The notes: generated by a model not told the origin, from the letters alone. DNA of 64,000 bases from Saccharum officinarum (GCA_020631735.1 CM036170.1:63627737-63691736), one strand, 5' to 3'; positions 19,791 through 33,859 are shown, numbered from the stretch's first letter. Translations and numbers: made by a program.

Positions 19791-21955
19791 CGATGGCAGA
19801 TCGGACGGCGGGGGGAATTCAGGGCGACGTGGCTAGGGTTTCTGTGCGAGGAGCTGACGTGATTTGTAGTTTTTAAAAATTAGATCCGAACCATCACAAA
19901 AAATCAAGGACCTAAATACAATACAAATAATGATCAATGAGTGAGCGTCAACACAAGAATTTTTGCCTTGCTCCAAATTTTCGTGGTGTTGGTTGGACTT
20001 TGTAAAACTCGGGGTTGTTGCAACACTAGGAGAAAATGGCAATCACAAATCAAAACTTACTTTCTACAAAACATAAATCATCTATTGCAGCATTAGGAAA
20101 TCATATGTTGCAATACCCCAAATGGTCTCATGCAACACGGAGAAACAATAAACACAACTTCATAAATCAGATGCAACAACATTGCCTGCCATATGGGTTT
20201 GGATGTACAATAGCTAGGGGATGAGTTCAAGGGCGAAGGTTGCAGCTCCAACTGAATGCCCCGGCCCATAACCATCGAGCTCGCCGTAGGGAGGAGCAAG
20301 AAGGTCATCACATTCTGTGTCCACTCCCACCATGGACGAGCCCACACAGCCATACCTGCCGTGGTTGCAGCGACAGTCTTTGGACTTTTCCATGAGCGGC
20401 GACGGGAGCATGACCCCCGCAGGAGACAGGGGAGCCAATGGTGGCTGCGCTCGAAGGATTTGGGAGCCAGCCGACGACGGGGGAAGCAAGATTGACAGAT
20501 TTCGTTGTGGGCAAGAAGGAAGTGCCGGAACAAAAAAAAAAGAGATATTGGAGAGAGAAGAGAGAGTCGGGAATCACCGAGTGGAGGTGTAAGATATTTT
20601 TTTTCCTTCAAGCGCGTAGTGGATGATAACGTGGATGGCGTGAGGCCACATAGTATTAGTATCCAAAAAGGGCTTATGATGTTCTGATGTTCTAATCAAA
20701 GAATTACTGTTTCTTTATTGTTGGGATAAAGAAACAGATGCTTGTTTCACTTTGCTGTCCATTTTATCCCTTTTGTGTAACAAACTCCTGGTTTGAATAC
20801 ACTTGTTAGCTTTCTAGTAACGAAGAAGAACACGAAGAAGAACGAGCTTTATTAGTGCCAATAGGCACGCTTGATTACTGTGGGTGCGCGCCCGGTGAGC
20901 ACAATGAAAGTTTTCCATGAAGCAAGAGCTCATTCTTTCATTCCGGCAAAAATACAGATTTGGTCGTCGTTTTAGTGGAACGGATCCATTCCTTTGTGTC
21001 AAAAATATAGATTGACGCTAGTGAAACGGAGAAACGATATTCCATTGAAATTCCTATATATGGCAAACCTCCGCTCCAAACGGGATCTTATTAGTGAGGT
21101 TCACACATTGACATACCAGTAGTAATCACCTTTCTGTACACGTACTAGGGTTACGACGGAGTTTGCAGGTCTGCACCGGCACCGTCATCGACTGACTCCC
21201 AGCGTCCGGATGCAATTTCTCTACTCCTAGGTACTGTATGCAACACGGCGACAACGACAAGGCTGCCGGGGGCATGCATGTCATCCTCAGATTGCAGCGC
21301 CGCTGGTCATGGTACAGTTCGAGTTAACGGCCTGCTCCAGGCCCAGCAAGATTAACCAAGCAAGCACTCTTTGTTCATTCTGCCGAGCCCATCGGCTCCT
21401 GAACATATCAAAGGCCGATGGTCAATGCTAGGACAAGGTCACGTAGTTGTAGGGCCAATGCCTGAACATACATGCGTATCATAGATGTTAGTATAATACG
21501 GTTCTCGGTTTTAGGACTCAAATAATTTTAAAACTAACCAGATGTATAAAAAATACTTACATCAATGATATCGAAGCATTACTAGATCAATTACGAAATA
21601 TATTTGACAGTAAACCTATTTAGAGAGAAATATTAATAGTATTTTCTATGCATTTAACTAAATTTAACAAAGTTTGACTTGTTTCTAAATTTCAAATTGT
21701 ATTTTTCTTTGAAAAGAGTACCGCAGAGGAATGTGTCTGCGCGGACTTGATGCGTGCGCGCGGGGGCCATGAAGTTCTGGGCCCTGTCCAGCACCACCAA
21801 TTCTTTTTTTTTCCTTTATTATTTTCTTTCGTACTCGTGTCATCATATTCGTGTTATTCCCCACCAATCCGGACATGTGATGCTCTGCTGAAGGACGGGA
21901 GTGACCCTGATTGATGGACGTTAGCATCGTTCCACGTAAGGTCGACGAGTTCATT
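19791..21955. other. Unassigned repeat debris
   Basis: No gene is supported. TGCAACA-type words recur at 20010-20180. The block at about 21500-21715 (ending TTTGACTTGTTTCTAAATTTC) resembles the interior of a Stowaway-like MITE without its termini. The rest is not recognised. Confidence 0.3.
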
Positions 21956-24190
21956 GCTTCGAACCCGCGTCCAGCGGTAAGTTTGCTTTTGTCTCAAATA
22001 TACTTTTTTTCTCTATTTTTTAACTTATTGGTGTTGATCTTAGTTGTTTGCAGGAGTGGGGTGAAACTTTGATGATATGCCTCAGTTGCCTTCAGAGAAC
22101 AATCCTGGCGGGGTTGGAGAAAGTGGGAACCAGGGGGCCGTTACTAGAACGAGTGAGTCTGGAGCTGCAGTCGTCCTTCCGGGGGTTTCTGTGGGTGAAC
22201 CTGGATTGCTGTTTGTGGATTACGTCTCCACACCTTGTGCCCCGAAGTACTGTCCTCTGGGAAGCGAGCGTGGGTAGACGACTCCTCTACCAGTACGTCT
22301 GCCTTAAAGAAGTCTCGTCCGCCAAATACTCAAATATCAGGTAGCATGCTCCTAGGTGAGCATATCCTTATTCTTCTTTTTTGCTTTTCTTCTCACTTTT
22401 TATCTGATTCCCTTGTCTATTCAGATGGTAATGTGGTGGAGCTTCTCGAAGGTCAGGAGGAAGATGACAGTGCGGCCCTCGTCATCCGTCGATGAGTAGT
22501 CGAAGTGCCTATCCATGTTGTTTTGAAATGATCTGACTTCTTTTTGATGATTCATCTTCTTTTCTTCTGTTGCTTCTTTTGTTGGTAGCTGGGGATCAGG
22601 CTAGGGTTCTGGTGGAGCCACAACACCTGTCCTACCAGCCTCAGTGCAGGCAGGTGCTGATATCTTGTCTTCTGCCATGCCTCCGCCCAAGCCATCTGGT
22701 TGGCTCGGAGGCATTGGCTTAAAGAAAAAGACGGCCAAGTAAATTACTCCGACTTGTTCGCCTGTCTTTCTGTTTTGGGTCTGTTTCCTTATTGAGGAGT
22801 TTTTTTATATTCTGTAGGTCATCGTTGACGCCTTCCCCTAGCCCCCGGCCAAGTTCTTTGCTGGCGGGTGGTCCCCCTTCCGCTTACTGGCTCTTAGGAC
22901 TCAGAGCGGACGATCAGGGAGACGGTGGCAAGAGAGGCGGCGACCCAGGTTGAGCAGCCTACTGTGCAGTTTGCTCAGGTTGAGGAGGCCGTGACCATGG
23001 TAGAGAACCCGGTTGTGACTATAGCTGGGGCTTCTGCTGCCTTAGACACGACCTTGGTCTTGGCGTCGACTTCTTCACCACCTCCTTCCCTTGCTGGTCG
23101 ATTTGTAGATGACCAGCATGTAGCGGATGAGGTGGTGCAGGAGTTTGATGTTACTCATCGTCTGTTCGAGTTGTCAGCCGCATGGGCAAACTTGACGGCT
23201 GGCACGACTTCTTTTGGAGAGCTGATTTAGGTAACTGCCTTCACTTTCTCTCTTTTTTTCTTTTGATTTGGTGTCCAGGCTTCTTTTCTCTTCTCTTTCT
23301 TACTTTCGTTCTTTATGTAAGGCCTTTTCTCGGGACTAATCTAGCTTCTTTGGCTTAGGCGAGGTCGAGAAGAAGCTGGTCTTCGAGGTGAATTGCTTGA
23401 AAGCAGAACTGGTGGTCAAACAAGTTGATCTTGAAGCCGAGCGCCAGGGATATCAGAATTCAAAGTGAGTCCTCCACGCTCAAGTTGCCGAGTCGGAGAA
23501 GCAGAAAGAGGATGCCCTGGCTGCTTTAAAGGAAGCGTCCGAGAAGTCCGGCGGCCTTAAGAAGGATTTTGAAGGTATCTGGGTTCTTATGTACCTTCTT
23601 TTTTCTTATCCATTGGTTTTTTTATTTTTGTTTTGGGTATCGCTAGCTCTTCAGAGGAGCAATAAGAAAATCTCGTATGATCTCTAGGCCATGAAGGCAA
23701 CAGTCCAGTCCGAGTACAACCAGGCTAAAGAGGTAATTGAACGTGCTAAGGAAGAACTTGCCCTTGTCAGGTTGATTAGGCATAAGGCTGACCGGGATCT
23801 TGTGCAGGCTAAGAAGACCATAAAAGATCTAACTGGCAAGCTGGTGGTGGCTACGAAGAATTGGAATGCCTTGTGGTAATCTTTCCGCTCGATCGTTGAC
23901 CTTCTTCGAACCCTCGCGGATGATGGCCAGTCATGGGGTCAGTTTGTCCAGCTGATCCCTGCTCGCTTTCAGCAGTTCATCAAGAAGTGCGCCCAAGTTT
24001 GTACCAGGAATGTCTTGGCCTAGTTATGGGTTCTTGCTTTGGTTGTTCCCCTAGCGAAGCTTACAGAGGATGCCGAGAGCCAATAGCACTTGAACGTTAT
24101 CGAGCAAGTGGAGGCCGAAGTTGATGAACTGGCTAGGAAGATTACTGAGAATTTAAACATTCAGATCCCCTCTCTAGATGATAACGCTTG
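21956..24190 (+). pseudogene. Decayed spliced gene of the putative gypsy-type transposon ORF class
   Basis: Exon-like pieces separated by T-rich GT-AG introns run along the plus strand. A short 5' piece ends at GCG|GTAAGTTTG; an exon follows TTTGCAG (about 22052) and includes SENNPGGVGESGNQ; a later piece has DGNVVELLEGQEEDD; then an alanine/valine-rich piece (22925-23230), and a lysine/glutamate-rich coiled coil (23360-23570 and 23691-23879, e.g. EYNQAKEVIERAKEELA). Stops and frameshifts occur between them. The N-terminal half is absent. The coiled-coil C-terminus and exon pattern resemble the extra ORF carried by Tat-type gypsy elements, such as the antisense one at 47-51 kb. Function is unknown. 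Confidence 0.5.
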
Positions 24191-24474
24191 ATTTGTAATC
24201 AACCTTTGTACTCAGGCTCCTTGTAAAAACAATATTTTCTACTGTCTTGTACACATGAGGACTTTATATCTTTCAATACAACTTTCTTTTAATTTTTTGT
24301 GTGGATGTCTCCACCTTGTTTATTCTCCAGATGAGTCAATTTGAGTAGTCAATTTTGGACTTGGCATGTATTGTAGTGCCTTATTGGATTCGTGACTTAG
24401 AGCACTTTGAATCTGATAGGGTGAGTGTAGGCTTAGTAGCCTTTTTACTTTCATCCTAGTTGATTGTTGATGCA
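24191..24474 (+). other. Spacer between the decayed ORF and the LTR of element A
   Basis: AT-rich 3' UTR-like sequence with no gene. Confidence 0.3.
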
Positions 24475-24918
24475 AGACCCATAGGGTTCCGCAGTGATAT
24501 GACTACGAGTCGTGGGCCCTGGCCTAACCCATGGACTGGAGCAAGAAGAGGTGCAGCGTCCACTGAATCCGAGTAGAATAGGCCAGACTAGCCAAATTCC
24601 TATGAAAAGTAACTTCTGTATTTAGTTTCGGATACCTTCTTTGGATCTGACTAGGATTATAACCGCACCACAGCCTTCTCTATCGATATAAAGAGAGGGC
24701 GTGGGCACCCCTATAACAAGAGATGAGATAACACAATCAATCCAATGCAAAGGCTAACGTCGATTGTACGTAAAGGCTATTACTTGATTACGATTGAGGG
24801 CCTGAACCAGTATAAATCGACTGTCTCTGTGTTCATCGTCGAGTTCTGGCATTTGCCGAAGCCTGAACAACTATCCCGAGTACCCTCGTGGCAGGCTATC
24901 GGTGGTCAAACACCGATA
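24475..24918 (+). repeat. 5' LTR of element A
   Basis: Starts TGTTGATGCAAGACCC and ends about CACCGATA just before a primer-binding-site-like sequence. A TATA box (24697-24703) and GC-rich leader fit an LTR of about 444 bp. The right boundary is approximate because its terminal CA appears mutated. Confidence 0.55.
24697..24703 (+). promoter_or_regulatory. TATA box of LTR A
   Basis: TATAAAG about 220 bp before the LTR end. Confidence 0.4.
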
Positions 24919-24920
24919 GC

Positions 24921-24937
24921 TGGCGTGCCAGGCAGGG
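24921..24937 (+). other. Primer-binding site of element A
   Basis: TGGCGTGCCAGGCAGGG directly after the LTR; it matches TGGCGCGCCAGGTAGGG of element B except for two C/T changes. The tRNA was not identified. Confidence 0.6.
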
Positions 24938-27167
24938 GCTTTCGGCGTAATCGTGACCAAGAGCTCTACGGACTTTGACGACATAATCTTACCGCTAGGA
25001 TCATAATTCATCTTTGGGTCGTGGGCCTACAAGACAAACCTTTAAGGATGGCTTGTCGAGGCTCAAGACCATGGAAAATTCATCCTTTTGACGAGGTCAG
25101 GAGATCTTGTCGAAAGGCTCTCAAAGCTTACGGTGTCCGAATTGACTCGGGTCCCGACAAGAACTAGATTCGAGTCCAAATCCGGGTTGGAATCCTCTTC
25201 GAAGACCTATCTGGGTTCTCTTCAAGATAGGCTGAGTTCTTTTTCGATGGGACTCTAGAACACGGCATCTATCCTTCAAAGAATCAGCACTGACTTGTTC
25301 CAAGGTTCTATCATGAAGCCGGGTCCTTTTCCAATGGGGCTCAACGACATGGCAGGAACTTACCAAGCTCAATTTCAAGAAGAAGTCAGACCAATGCGGA
25401 GGCTACTACTTTCAGGGGCTCAAGAGGGCCTCGTCATGACTATAACCCCTGAAGATTGTCTCATCCACTGGCTGAGTACTTTCATCCAAGGCGGCAGTAC
25501 TCGACTAGTTGATGAAGCTATCACTCTACGTTACTAAGAAGGCAATGCATTCTGCGATACCGATGCTCTAACTGAAGTCATCAGCAACTCTAGCAAGGCA
25601 GGAATGGCGTAGGCCCAAGAAATCCTCATGATTCGATGACCACCACCGATGCCACCAACTACACCCGACGTCAGCTCTTTAAATGAATTAGAATCAAACA
25701 TATCACCCAATGCTCTTGAGTACAATGGCGAGTCTAAGGGCTAGAAATGAGCCAAAGAAAGAAGGAACAAACTGAAGGAAGGTCACAGACGCCTTGCCAG
25801 GCAACAAAAAGAAGCTTGGGTCAGATATGAGTCGGATCTAGCCGAGTATAATAAGAGGAAATCAGAGCTAGAAGCTTAAGAAAGACGCACGACAAATACT
25901 CCCTACAATAAGATCCGAGAAGCACTGGAAGAACTCAAAGCAATCTCACATCCCAACGAAGAAAAGTACAACTCTGAGAAGTTCTTCGGACAACGGCCCT
26001 GAAGGCACTTGATGAAAGAACTCATTCCAAGCTTCCCACTAGGTCAGCATCACGTGGACAAGAAGCTCAAAGCCAAAGAAAGTCTACCTTCAAAAGGCTA
26101 GGGCTGAACGAGAGTCAAAATCGAGAGAGAAAAAGAGACCACGCCCAAAGTAATCAAGTTGAGCATCCGAGAGAAGAAAGGAGCAGGGCATCTTACCACT
26201 CATCCTCACGGCTTTTTCCTAGGCTAAATAATTACTGGCAGGAAGGAGGGGCCGAGTCAGAATACAGAGAAGCCGGAACACACAATAGATTTTCCTGTTT
26301 TTCAAGCCGACTTGCTTCAGTACGACTGTCTCACAAGTTCAAGCCGTCAAATCACTCCAAACATGATGGAAATACCAAACCAAGGCAGTGGCTCAGGATC
26401 TACTCGCAATCAATTGAACTAGCCAGCGAAGACGACGATATCAAGGTATTGTTCTTTCCTATGGCCCTAGAAACTATGCCCTCCAATAGTTCGACAAATT
26501 GAATCCGGGGTCAATTAGAGGCTAGGAGGAATTGCAAAGAGCTTTCTATGAAAATTTCACAGGCATCATTACACATCCCATCACGCATGCATAGCTAAAA
26601 GGACTCAAGCAGAAGGGAGGTGAGACTCTCAGGGATTATTATCGATGTTTTGGAGAATTACGTGCCCAAGTACATGACATTACCGAATGAGAAGTGATTG
26701 AAGCCTTTTCTCACGTTATCATGGCTAAATGACAATTTCAAGATTTTTGCAAAGAGAACCTAAGGAACAATGAAGAATTCAGACGCGTAGTAGAAAAGAT
26801 GATTATGGCAGAAGAAAAGACGAGGAAAAGATTCCTGGACAAAAACAACCGAGAAAACAACAGAGACAGCTCGGATAGAAGGAATTTTTCAAACAACGGA
26901 TATCAGGATAGAAAGCGTGGACCAAGCAACACCATCGCAATGGCTGATAAGATGAAGAAATTTTCAAAATTTAGGAGATTTGAAGACATTGAGAATATGC
27001 ATTGTATATGGCACCCGCATGGAAACCATACAAGAGGAGATTGCCGAATCTTCATAGATCGGTATACAAGAAAAGGAAAAAACAAGGATAAAGAAGAGGA
27101 TAACTAAAAGAAAGACGAAGACAACCCGGAAGATAAAGGTTTTCAATAGTCGAAGGGAACATTTATA
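24938..27167 (+). pseudogene. gag of element A
   Basis: A broken gag reading runs through several frames with many stops. Recognisable parts are a basic, asparagine-rich C-terminus at 26799-27107 (RKRFLDKNNRENNRDS) and the degenerate zinc-knuckle-like motif CIWHPHGNHTRGDC near 27001-27042, comparable to CPTHPKSNHTLENC in copy C. Gag would form the virus-like particle. No long frame survives upstream of 26799. Confidence 0.7.
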
Positions 27168-27232
27168 GTAATCTTCTCTAGAGTTTCGGGTTCTAGAAGC
27201 AACACCAAGATAAGCTGGTTCTCCACAGCATC

Positions 27233-27784
27233 ATGGCAGCAGAACCAACCATCCCAAGGTACCTGAATTGGTCACAGTACCCAATACAGTTTTCAAGAGA
27301 AGATCTATGGACTAGCGTTAGGAATGCTGGTCTATATCCACTAGTCTTAGATCCAACTATAGCGGGGATGACAGTCACCAAGGTCCTGATCGATGGAGGA
27401 GCTGGACTCAACATCATATTTTTAGAAACACTAAGGAAGATGGGGCTAGACTTTGCCAGATCGATTACCCCAATAGGAGTGCCATTCTATGGAATAGTAC
27501 CTAGTAAGGCCGCTATGCCGCTCAGACCAATCACTCTACCAGTTACATTTGGAAAACCGACCAATTACCAAACCGAACTCATTCAATTTGAAGTTGCAGA
27601 CTTTGAGACATCATATCATGCCATCCTTGGAAGACCAGCACTTGCCAAGTTCATGGCTATACCTCACTACCCATACCTCCTGCTCAAGATGCTAGGGCCT
27701 CACAGAATACTCTTGCTCCGGGGTGACTTGAAGCACGCTTTTGATTGTAACATTCAAGCAATCCAAATCACAGCCAAAGCATAG
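27233..27784 (+). pseudogene. Aspartic protease region of element A
   Basis: An open stretch of 183 codons contains the retropepsin-like core VLIDGGAGLNIIF and, downstream, YHAILGRPALAKFMAIPHY, the typical sequence between protease and RT in Tat elements. The frame ends at TAG within AKA*ATH just before the solo-LTR insertion at 27795. The insertion separates it from RT, so no polyprotein can be made. Confidence 0.8.
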
Positions 27785-28092
27785 GCAACCCACATGTAGG
27801 GTCGAGATGGCGGACTAGAGGGGGGTGAATAGTCCTTTCTAAAACTTAAACACGTCAGCTAACCGAAATAAATGTGGAATAAAACTTATTGGTCTAGCCA
27901 ATATTACACCCCTCTATCTACAACTCTAGCACCTTACAAAAGATCCTAATTAAGCAAATAAGGTGCCTTCCTATCAAGAGCTCACCGAAATAATTCTAGC
28001 TTGCAAGGTCACACAACCCTATGTAACTAGTACTTCAAGCATCGAGGGAGCTCCTACACAATTCTAGTAAGCAAAAGCACAAAGCCTCTAAG

Positions 28093-31000
28093 CTCACTGT
28101 AACACCCCAGGTGTTTGCCTTGCATCTGTGCATCCATATGAGCATGGCATGAGCATGTGCACCATCATTTCATGTACATTGTCATTGAAACATAACATTG
28201 AAACACCTGCAACATTCATGTTGAGTGCATGTGCTATACATACATGTGTTGTTTGCAAGTGATGGCATGTGTGTACTAGACTTGTAGTAGTGTGATGTGT
28301 GACACCACACCTTGAAACATGATTATGCAACACATGCTTGCAACACAATGTTTCAATAGTGCTTTAGTGTTGTTTCAATGCACCTTGATGTGACTTTTGC
28401 TCATATGTGATGCTAATTGTGTGACTTGTGGCTTGAAAACATCTTGACATGTTAGTGGAGCAAAATAAGCTAGGGTCTATATTCATGTTTTGGCCAAAAT
28501 CTAATTTGACTAGGTTTGACCCCAGTTTGACCTTAGCACTGATCTGCTTTGACCAATTTAAAAGTGGTACCTAGAGATCTTGCATGGTTATGCACCCTTT
28601 ACCAAAATTGTAGCCAATTTATCAAGTAACAAAAGCCTCAATATGACCATCTCATGAAAATGGCTAGAACATCCTCAAACAGGGCCCAGAAGTCAGATTT
28701 CCATGCTGTTTCAACATTTACAAAATTTTCTAAGTCTTGTGTACTGACTTACAGTTTCAATGTACCCCTCTTTAGGGCTCTGTAGTTTCAAATCCAGGCT
28801 GAACTAGCTTAAGCTCTTATTGGCAAAGTTGAAGCCCTCACATAGCTCTACAAGTTTGCTAACATCACCTATCTCTAACTCGGGCTAGTTTAGGAGTTAA
28901 GCTTTGATCTTTATCGGCTGTCAGTCATCTTTCTGACTAAAACTCAGTTTCAGTTTTCTTGTAACCTACTTTGGAGAGCTATAACTCCCTAAATAAACCG
29001 AATTAGTCCAAGCCCCAATTGACCATGTTGTAGTACTACTATAGCTCTACAAAATTGTTGTTACCACCTACCACAGAATCGGGCTAGATTATGAGATATG
29101 AGGCGATGAAATCCCACTTTCAGTCATGCCATTGACACCGATTTAGAGGTTTCAGTCGCTCAATGTGGCCGACCATTTCAGAGACTGGCCACCGCGTGGC
29201 GTCCATGCCCACCTATTCCTCCATGTCGCGCACGCGAGCTCACTGATGAAAACCAGACCGACACTTCGCTCACCCTCTTGCTCACTCGCCATTTCAATTT
29301 GTCACCGTCGTCTCCACTAAGCCAAGCGGCGGCTAGAGGTGAACGACCACCGCACCACCGCGCTGTCGCCCACCACCCCAGCTAGCGCAACCATCGCCCG
29401 CCTTGACTCCCGCTACACCCTTAACCTTCTCTCATCGCGAGTTTTGCCACGGTAAGGCGGCAATACCACTCCACCGCCCTAGTAACCTCGCCGGAATGCT
29501 CCCGCCCGAGCCTCTCACTGTGGTCCCGCCTCTCCATTGCATTCCTCTCCCCCTCGTCTTCTCAGTTAGCTTCGTGTTACCCGCGTGAAGCTCGTATCGA
29601 GCTCAGTCACGGCAATGGGGGCTCAGCGTCGCCGCCACACGCCACCCAGCGCCGCCGCACCCACCATTGCCGACGGCAGGCCCGTTCCAGCTAACCCTAG
29701 AGACCCCGAGACCCCTTCATCGGTGTGGAATCACGTGGGGAGCACGTAGGTGCCCTCGGCTTCACCAGCCGTTGAGCCGCCGACGAGCTACCACCGCCGC
29801 CTCCTCCCTCCCCTGTCCGGTGTCTATGACGTGTGGGGCCCGCGTGTCGGCATCCCTCCCCTGTCTTGGCTTGGTTGAGCCAGCGTGCTGGGCCGAGCCG
29901 CGTGCTGGGCTGAGCCACGTGCGGGGCCGAGCGGTTAAGCCGGGCCGACCCAGTTAGGTTTAGGAAGTTGTTTTTGTTTTTGTTTATTTCATAGTTTTGG
30001 GCATATATTTAAAAATGTATATCTCTTGATTAATAGATCCAAACAATGTGGTTCCAATTTTGTTAGGTTCCTAGTAATGTCTAGTTTATTTAGAAAATAT
30101 AATATGTGACATGCTGGTTAATAATTTCTGAGATTAATAATTAATCTTGTGATGTACTTTATTTAAATCTGTGTTTTTGTAGTTTTGTATCTGTCGGTGT
30201 ATTAATCCAATCACCATGACATTTTTGTGAGATGATAGTCATTATATAAATATGCTCTAGTTAAATTTTCAGCCTTGTTGAAGGTCATTTGCTCTAGTTA
30301 TGAAATTCCTTTGTTATAGGTTTTATTAGCACTTATCTTTTTGTTATTTTGATATCTTCATATCTGCTTGTCAAAATGAGGTGAAATTTTTATGGTAGCC
30401 TCTTGGTATCCTGTATTTGCCTCTGTAATTTTATTAGAATTTTCTGGGTACATTTTGTATGTGATGTCATTTATACTTATGCACTCAAAGTAAATAGAAA
30501 AGGGTGATTAGATAAATGTTTATGTTAGTGCCATGACTTGATTTGGTGTTACTTAAACATGATATAACTGTTTGTGAAGTTGGGTAGGTCATTGTGATGT
30601 TCCCAACATCACTTAATATTTAATTGTATAAATTTACCTTTTCTGGACAGATTTGGTGGTTAAATAAATTAGGCTATGTTAATGATGTTTTCATGCTTGT
30701 TGATCTATAGCAAAGTTGTTTAGAACTTCATGAACTAGTTGCTGGTAAATTTTGGTAGCATTTAGGCTTATATTTTAGAAATGGCAGCTGTTCCAAGCTG
30801 GGTGCAGTTTTGGGAAGTGATCTCTGTCTTCTAGAACAGTTTCTGTGTATGTGCTATTTTGACCTAGTAAATGATAAAATCATGTTTAGATGTTTATAAA
30901 TGAATTGTGGACAATTTCATAAGATTTTCAGATTGTCCTCATGCATGTCCATTGGAGTTATAGAACTCTAGTTATGGACTTTATAAGTTGCTGCGGTCAA

Positions 31001-32946
31001 CACGTCAATGCACTAAATTGTTGGCACTTGTTATATGTGTGCTAAGTATGATCTTTGTGGTACTTAGTGGTTACTTAGAGATGTTTAAACATGTTAATAC
31101 CAGAGAGGAAATTTGCACCTACTCTTAAAGTAATTTGAATAGAGTACCTTGTAGCTTGACTTTTATTGCTTAGATTGTTGCATTATTCATCACATTCATC
31201 ATGCATACATGCTCATAAGCTCATCATGTCACATCTGTGCATACATGAGATTCATTGGTGCATATACATGCAATAGGTGTACCGAGGAATGTAAAGACGG
31301 TAAAGTTCTACAAGACGTGCCCGGTGGAGTTGGAACCAATTCAGGGGCAGGAGGCCCAGTCCGACGGAACCCGAGGAGACGAAGGAACCATGGTTGAGCG
31401 TTGAACCCCGAACCATCCTCGTACGGTTAAGGCAAGCCCTGGAGTATTATAAGCCTCCTACTTTCAAAGCAATTAATTATATATATGTTTTATGTATTGT
31501 TGCATTAAGTGGTAGGAGTTGTTTGGAACCCTTGCTGCATTATATCATTCTTTGTCCAGATATATGAATCCTTGAATCCTATGTAGACAGGATCGTCTAT
31601 GTGCTTAGCCCTGCTTAAATAGAATGGTAAGGCTTAAATAGAATGGTAATGTCAGGTGATCTCCCATCACCTGTAAAGTAGGAAGTATTTGGTCACGGTT
31701 GGCTATAATTGCTATCGTGGAAAAGAACCAAGTGTTAATAATAAACTTAGACCGGGCGGGATGTCGATAGGGAAGCAACAAGGCATGGAGGTCTTGGGTG
31801 TGGATCTATCCCCGTTTGTGTCGGTTAAGGACCAATCCGCTATACTTCCTTTGTCATTTTGAATGCAGCCTAACACTTAGCTGGCCGGCCTAAGGTTGCC
31901 GACCGTGAAACCGAGTAGCTCAACTCAGGCTGTGGAGCTGAAAAGTGTAAGTCGCCTCGGAGGGGAGCCAGGTGGGACCAAGGGCAGGTGAGTTAAAAGT
32001 CCTGAGCTTCCTAGCCACTGGAATCCCTGAGAGTGCGGTGCTATTCGGGCCCATCCTGAGTTGTACCAAAGGTGACTGTTGATGACTCTTGCAAAGTATG
32101 CCCGGTTGGTGTTAGGAATTCCCCCTCAGCTGAGTTGGAATCGATTCGAATTGCTGTCTCTCTCGGATAGTGAGAAACTTGACAGAGCAGAGGCAACATA
32201 GATTTCACTAAATATACTGATGGTTCTGAAGATGATGATGATATAATGATGGCCTTATAAACCTGATATGGTTACTATTGTTTGCTTAGCTGAATCAAGT
32301 GATTGCTATAGTACAGGTACTAATCTAGAGGATAGGTTAATAATGATTAACTTGATGCTTAAAGCAATAATGATTACTTATATGTACTTAAGGTTTTATG
32401 CAAAGGTGTCAAGCCAGCCCACTTATATAAAGCCTTGCATACTCCTTGGTGTTATCTTATTTCTGGTTTTTGACGGGTAAGTCTAGTTGAGTGCCTTCTC
32501 GTACTCAGGGTTTATTCCCACCTTGTTGCAGATAGAAGATTCTTACCGGTTACCTAAAGTACTATCTTCGCTGTTGGGTGTGAAGACTAGACCATCGAGC
32601 ATGGTCTCTGTAGTATTCTCTTCTATTATGCTTTTGCAGGATGTGACTACACACTGGCAGTATTTGAACTAAATGTGGTTTCAAAACTATGTTGCTTCCG
32701 CTATTTCTAATTTGGTTTGTAATAACTTATTCGTACTCCGATGTATGAGATGCATCTGTGAATTTTTGTAACAAATGATGTGTATGTTGAATCACTACGA
32801 TCTTGGCTCGTTATGGTTTGGTTTGAAATCCCTTGAGATTTCATGGACTACCGGAGTTATATGGGCTCAAGTTTGAGAATTTGATCGCTCCAGCGATTGT
32901 TTTTGGACTTGTGCTCTTATAATTTGGACGGTTCCGTGACACTCAC
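28093..32946 (+). mobile_element. Solo LTR (4.84 kb) with perfect 5-bp target duplication
   Basis: The element 28098-32941 starts TGTAACACCCCAGG and ends GGTTCCGTGACA, flanked on both sides by CTCAC (28093-28097 and 32942-32946). Each terminus occurs once and no retroviral protein is encoded, so it is a single very long LTR, not a full element. Its family member at 55103-60090 matches in reverse, including both ends and the GACGGGTAAGTCTAG block near 32471. The GC-rich segment at 29200-29960 gives chance open frames. Long LTRs with TGTAACACC starts suggest a Tekay/Del-type chromovirus, but that is inference. Confidence 0.82.
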
Positions 32947-33821
32947 TAGCAATGCTCAATAACGAGGAAACCAATGCCAAATTAGATAGCACAAAATACT
33001 TAGCTACATAAACTAAACAATGTGACTAACAAGGTTACACAAACCAAATTAGCCACGCAAGGGGAGCTTACTTCTAGCTATACAAGCAAGAAGGTAACTA
33101 GCTAGCTACACAAGCAACCTAGTTACAAGAGCAACTACACAAGCATTATGTATATAAAGTAAAAGTAATACAAGCTTGTGTTTTAGAGATTTCAAACCAA
33201 TGGGATAAACAAGGTTGACACGATGATTTTTATCCTGAGGTTCACGTGTTTGCCAACACGCTAGTCCCCGTTGAGACAAGCTCCAAGGTTACCGCCGGTC
33301 CACTTGCTCTTCTCGTTGTGGCGATGCACCCACTTGTTGGATCGCGAGCTAATTGACTATCAAGAGTCAAACCCTCAGCGGGTGCCGCTCATCCACTTGC
33401 AAGATGGGGATCCTCCAAGCCATGAGCTCTAGCACTTGACCCGACCGGACCACTTGTCACCCTTCGCGTCTCGCTTTACTAGAGTTGCTCTTCGCAGCTC
33501 CCGCGGGGCGAGCACAATGCCCCACACAAAGCTTCTCTGGAGCCTCGCATAATCTTCTTGCGAGATTCCATAAAGCCTCAAGCCACCAAGCTGTCTAGAA
33601 GGTGGCAACCTCCAAGAGTAATAAGCACCACCGGCTTGTAACTCGAACACCTAGTGCCACTCGATGCAATCCTCACGATGCAACGCACTAGAATCACACT
33701 CACTCGTAATCGATTCGCACTCTTGCAAGCACAAGTGAGTTAGAGGCTCTCCTAGCACTCCCAAAGCATGGACACTAAGTCCCAAGGGTGCCAAGCACCA
33801 GCCAAGGCCGACCACCACTTC

Positions 33822-33829
33822 TATTTATA
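33822..33829 (-). promoter_or_regulatory. TATA box of the minus-strand copia LTR
   Basis: TATAAATA on the minus strand, immediately downstream of the CG-rich array, as in the LTR at 1.6-3.6 kb. Confidence 0.5.
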
Positions 33830-33859
33830 ACTCCACAAATGAATATAGCTGTTGCCCCT

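Noticed and set aside
29403..29957. GC-rich open frames inside the 4.84-kb solo LTR
   Set aside because: Composition alone explains them; the matching segment of the other solo LTR (58200-59220) does not keep the same protein frame.
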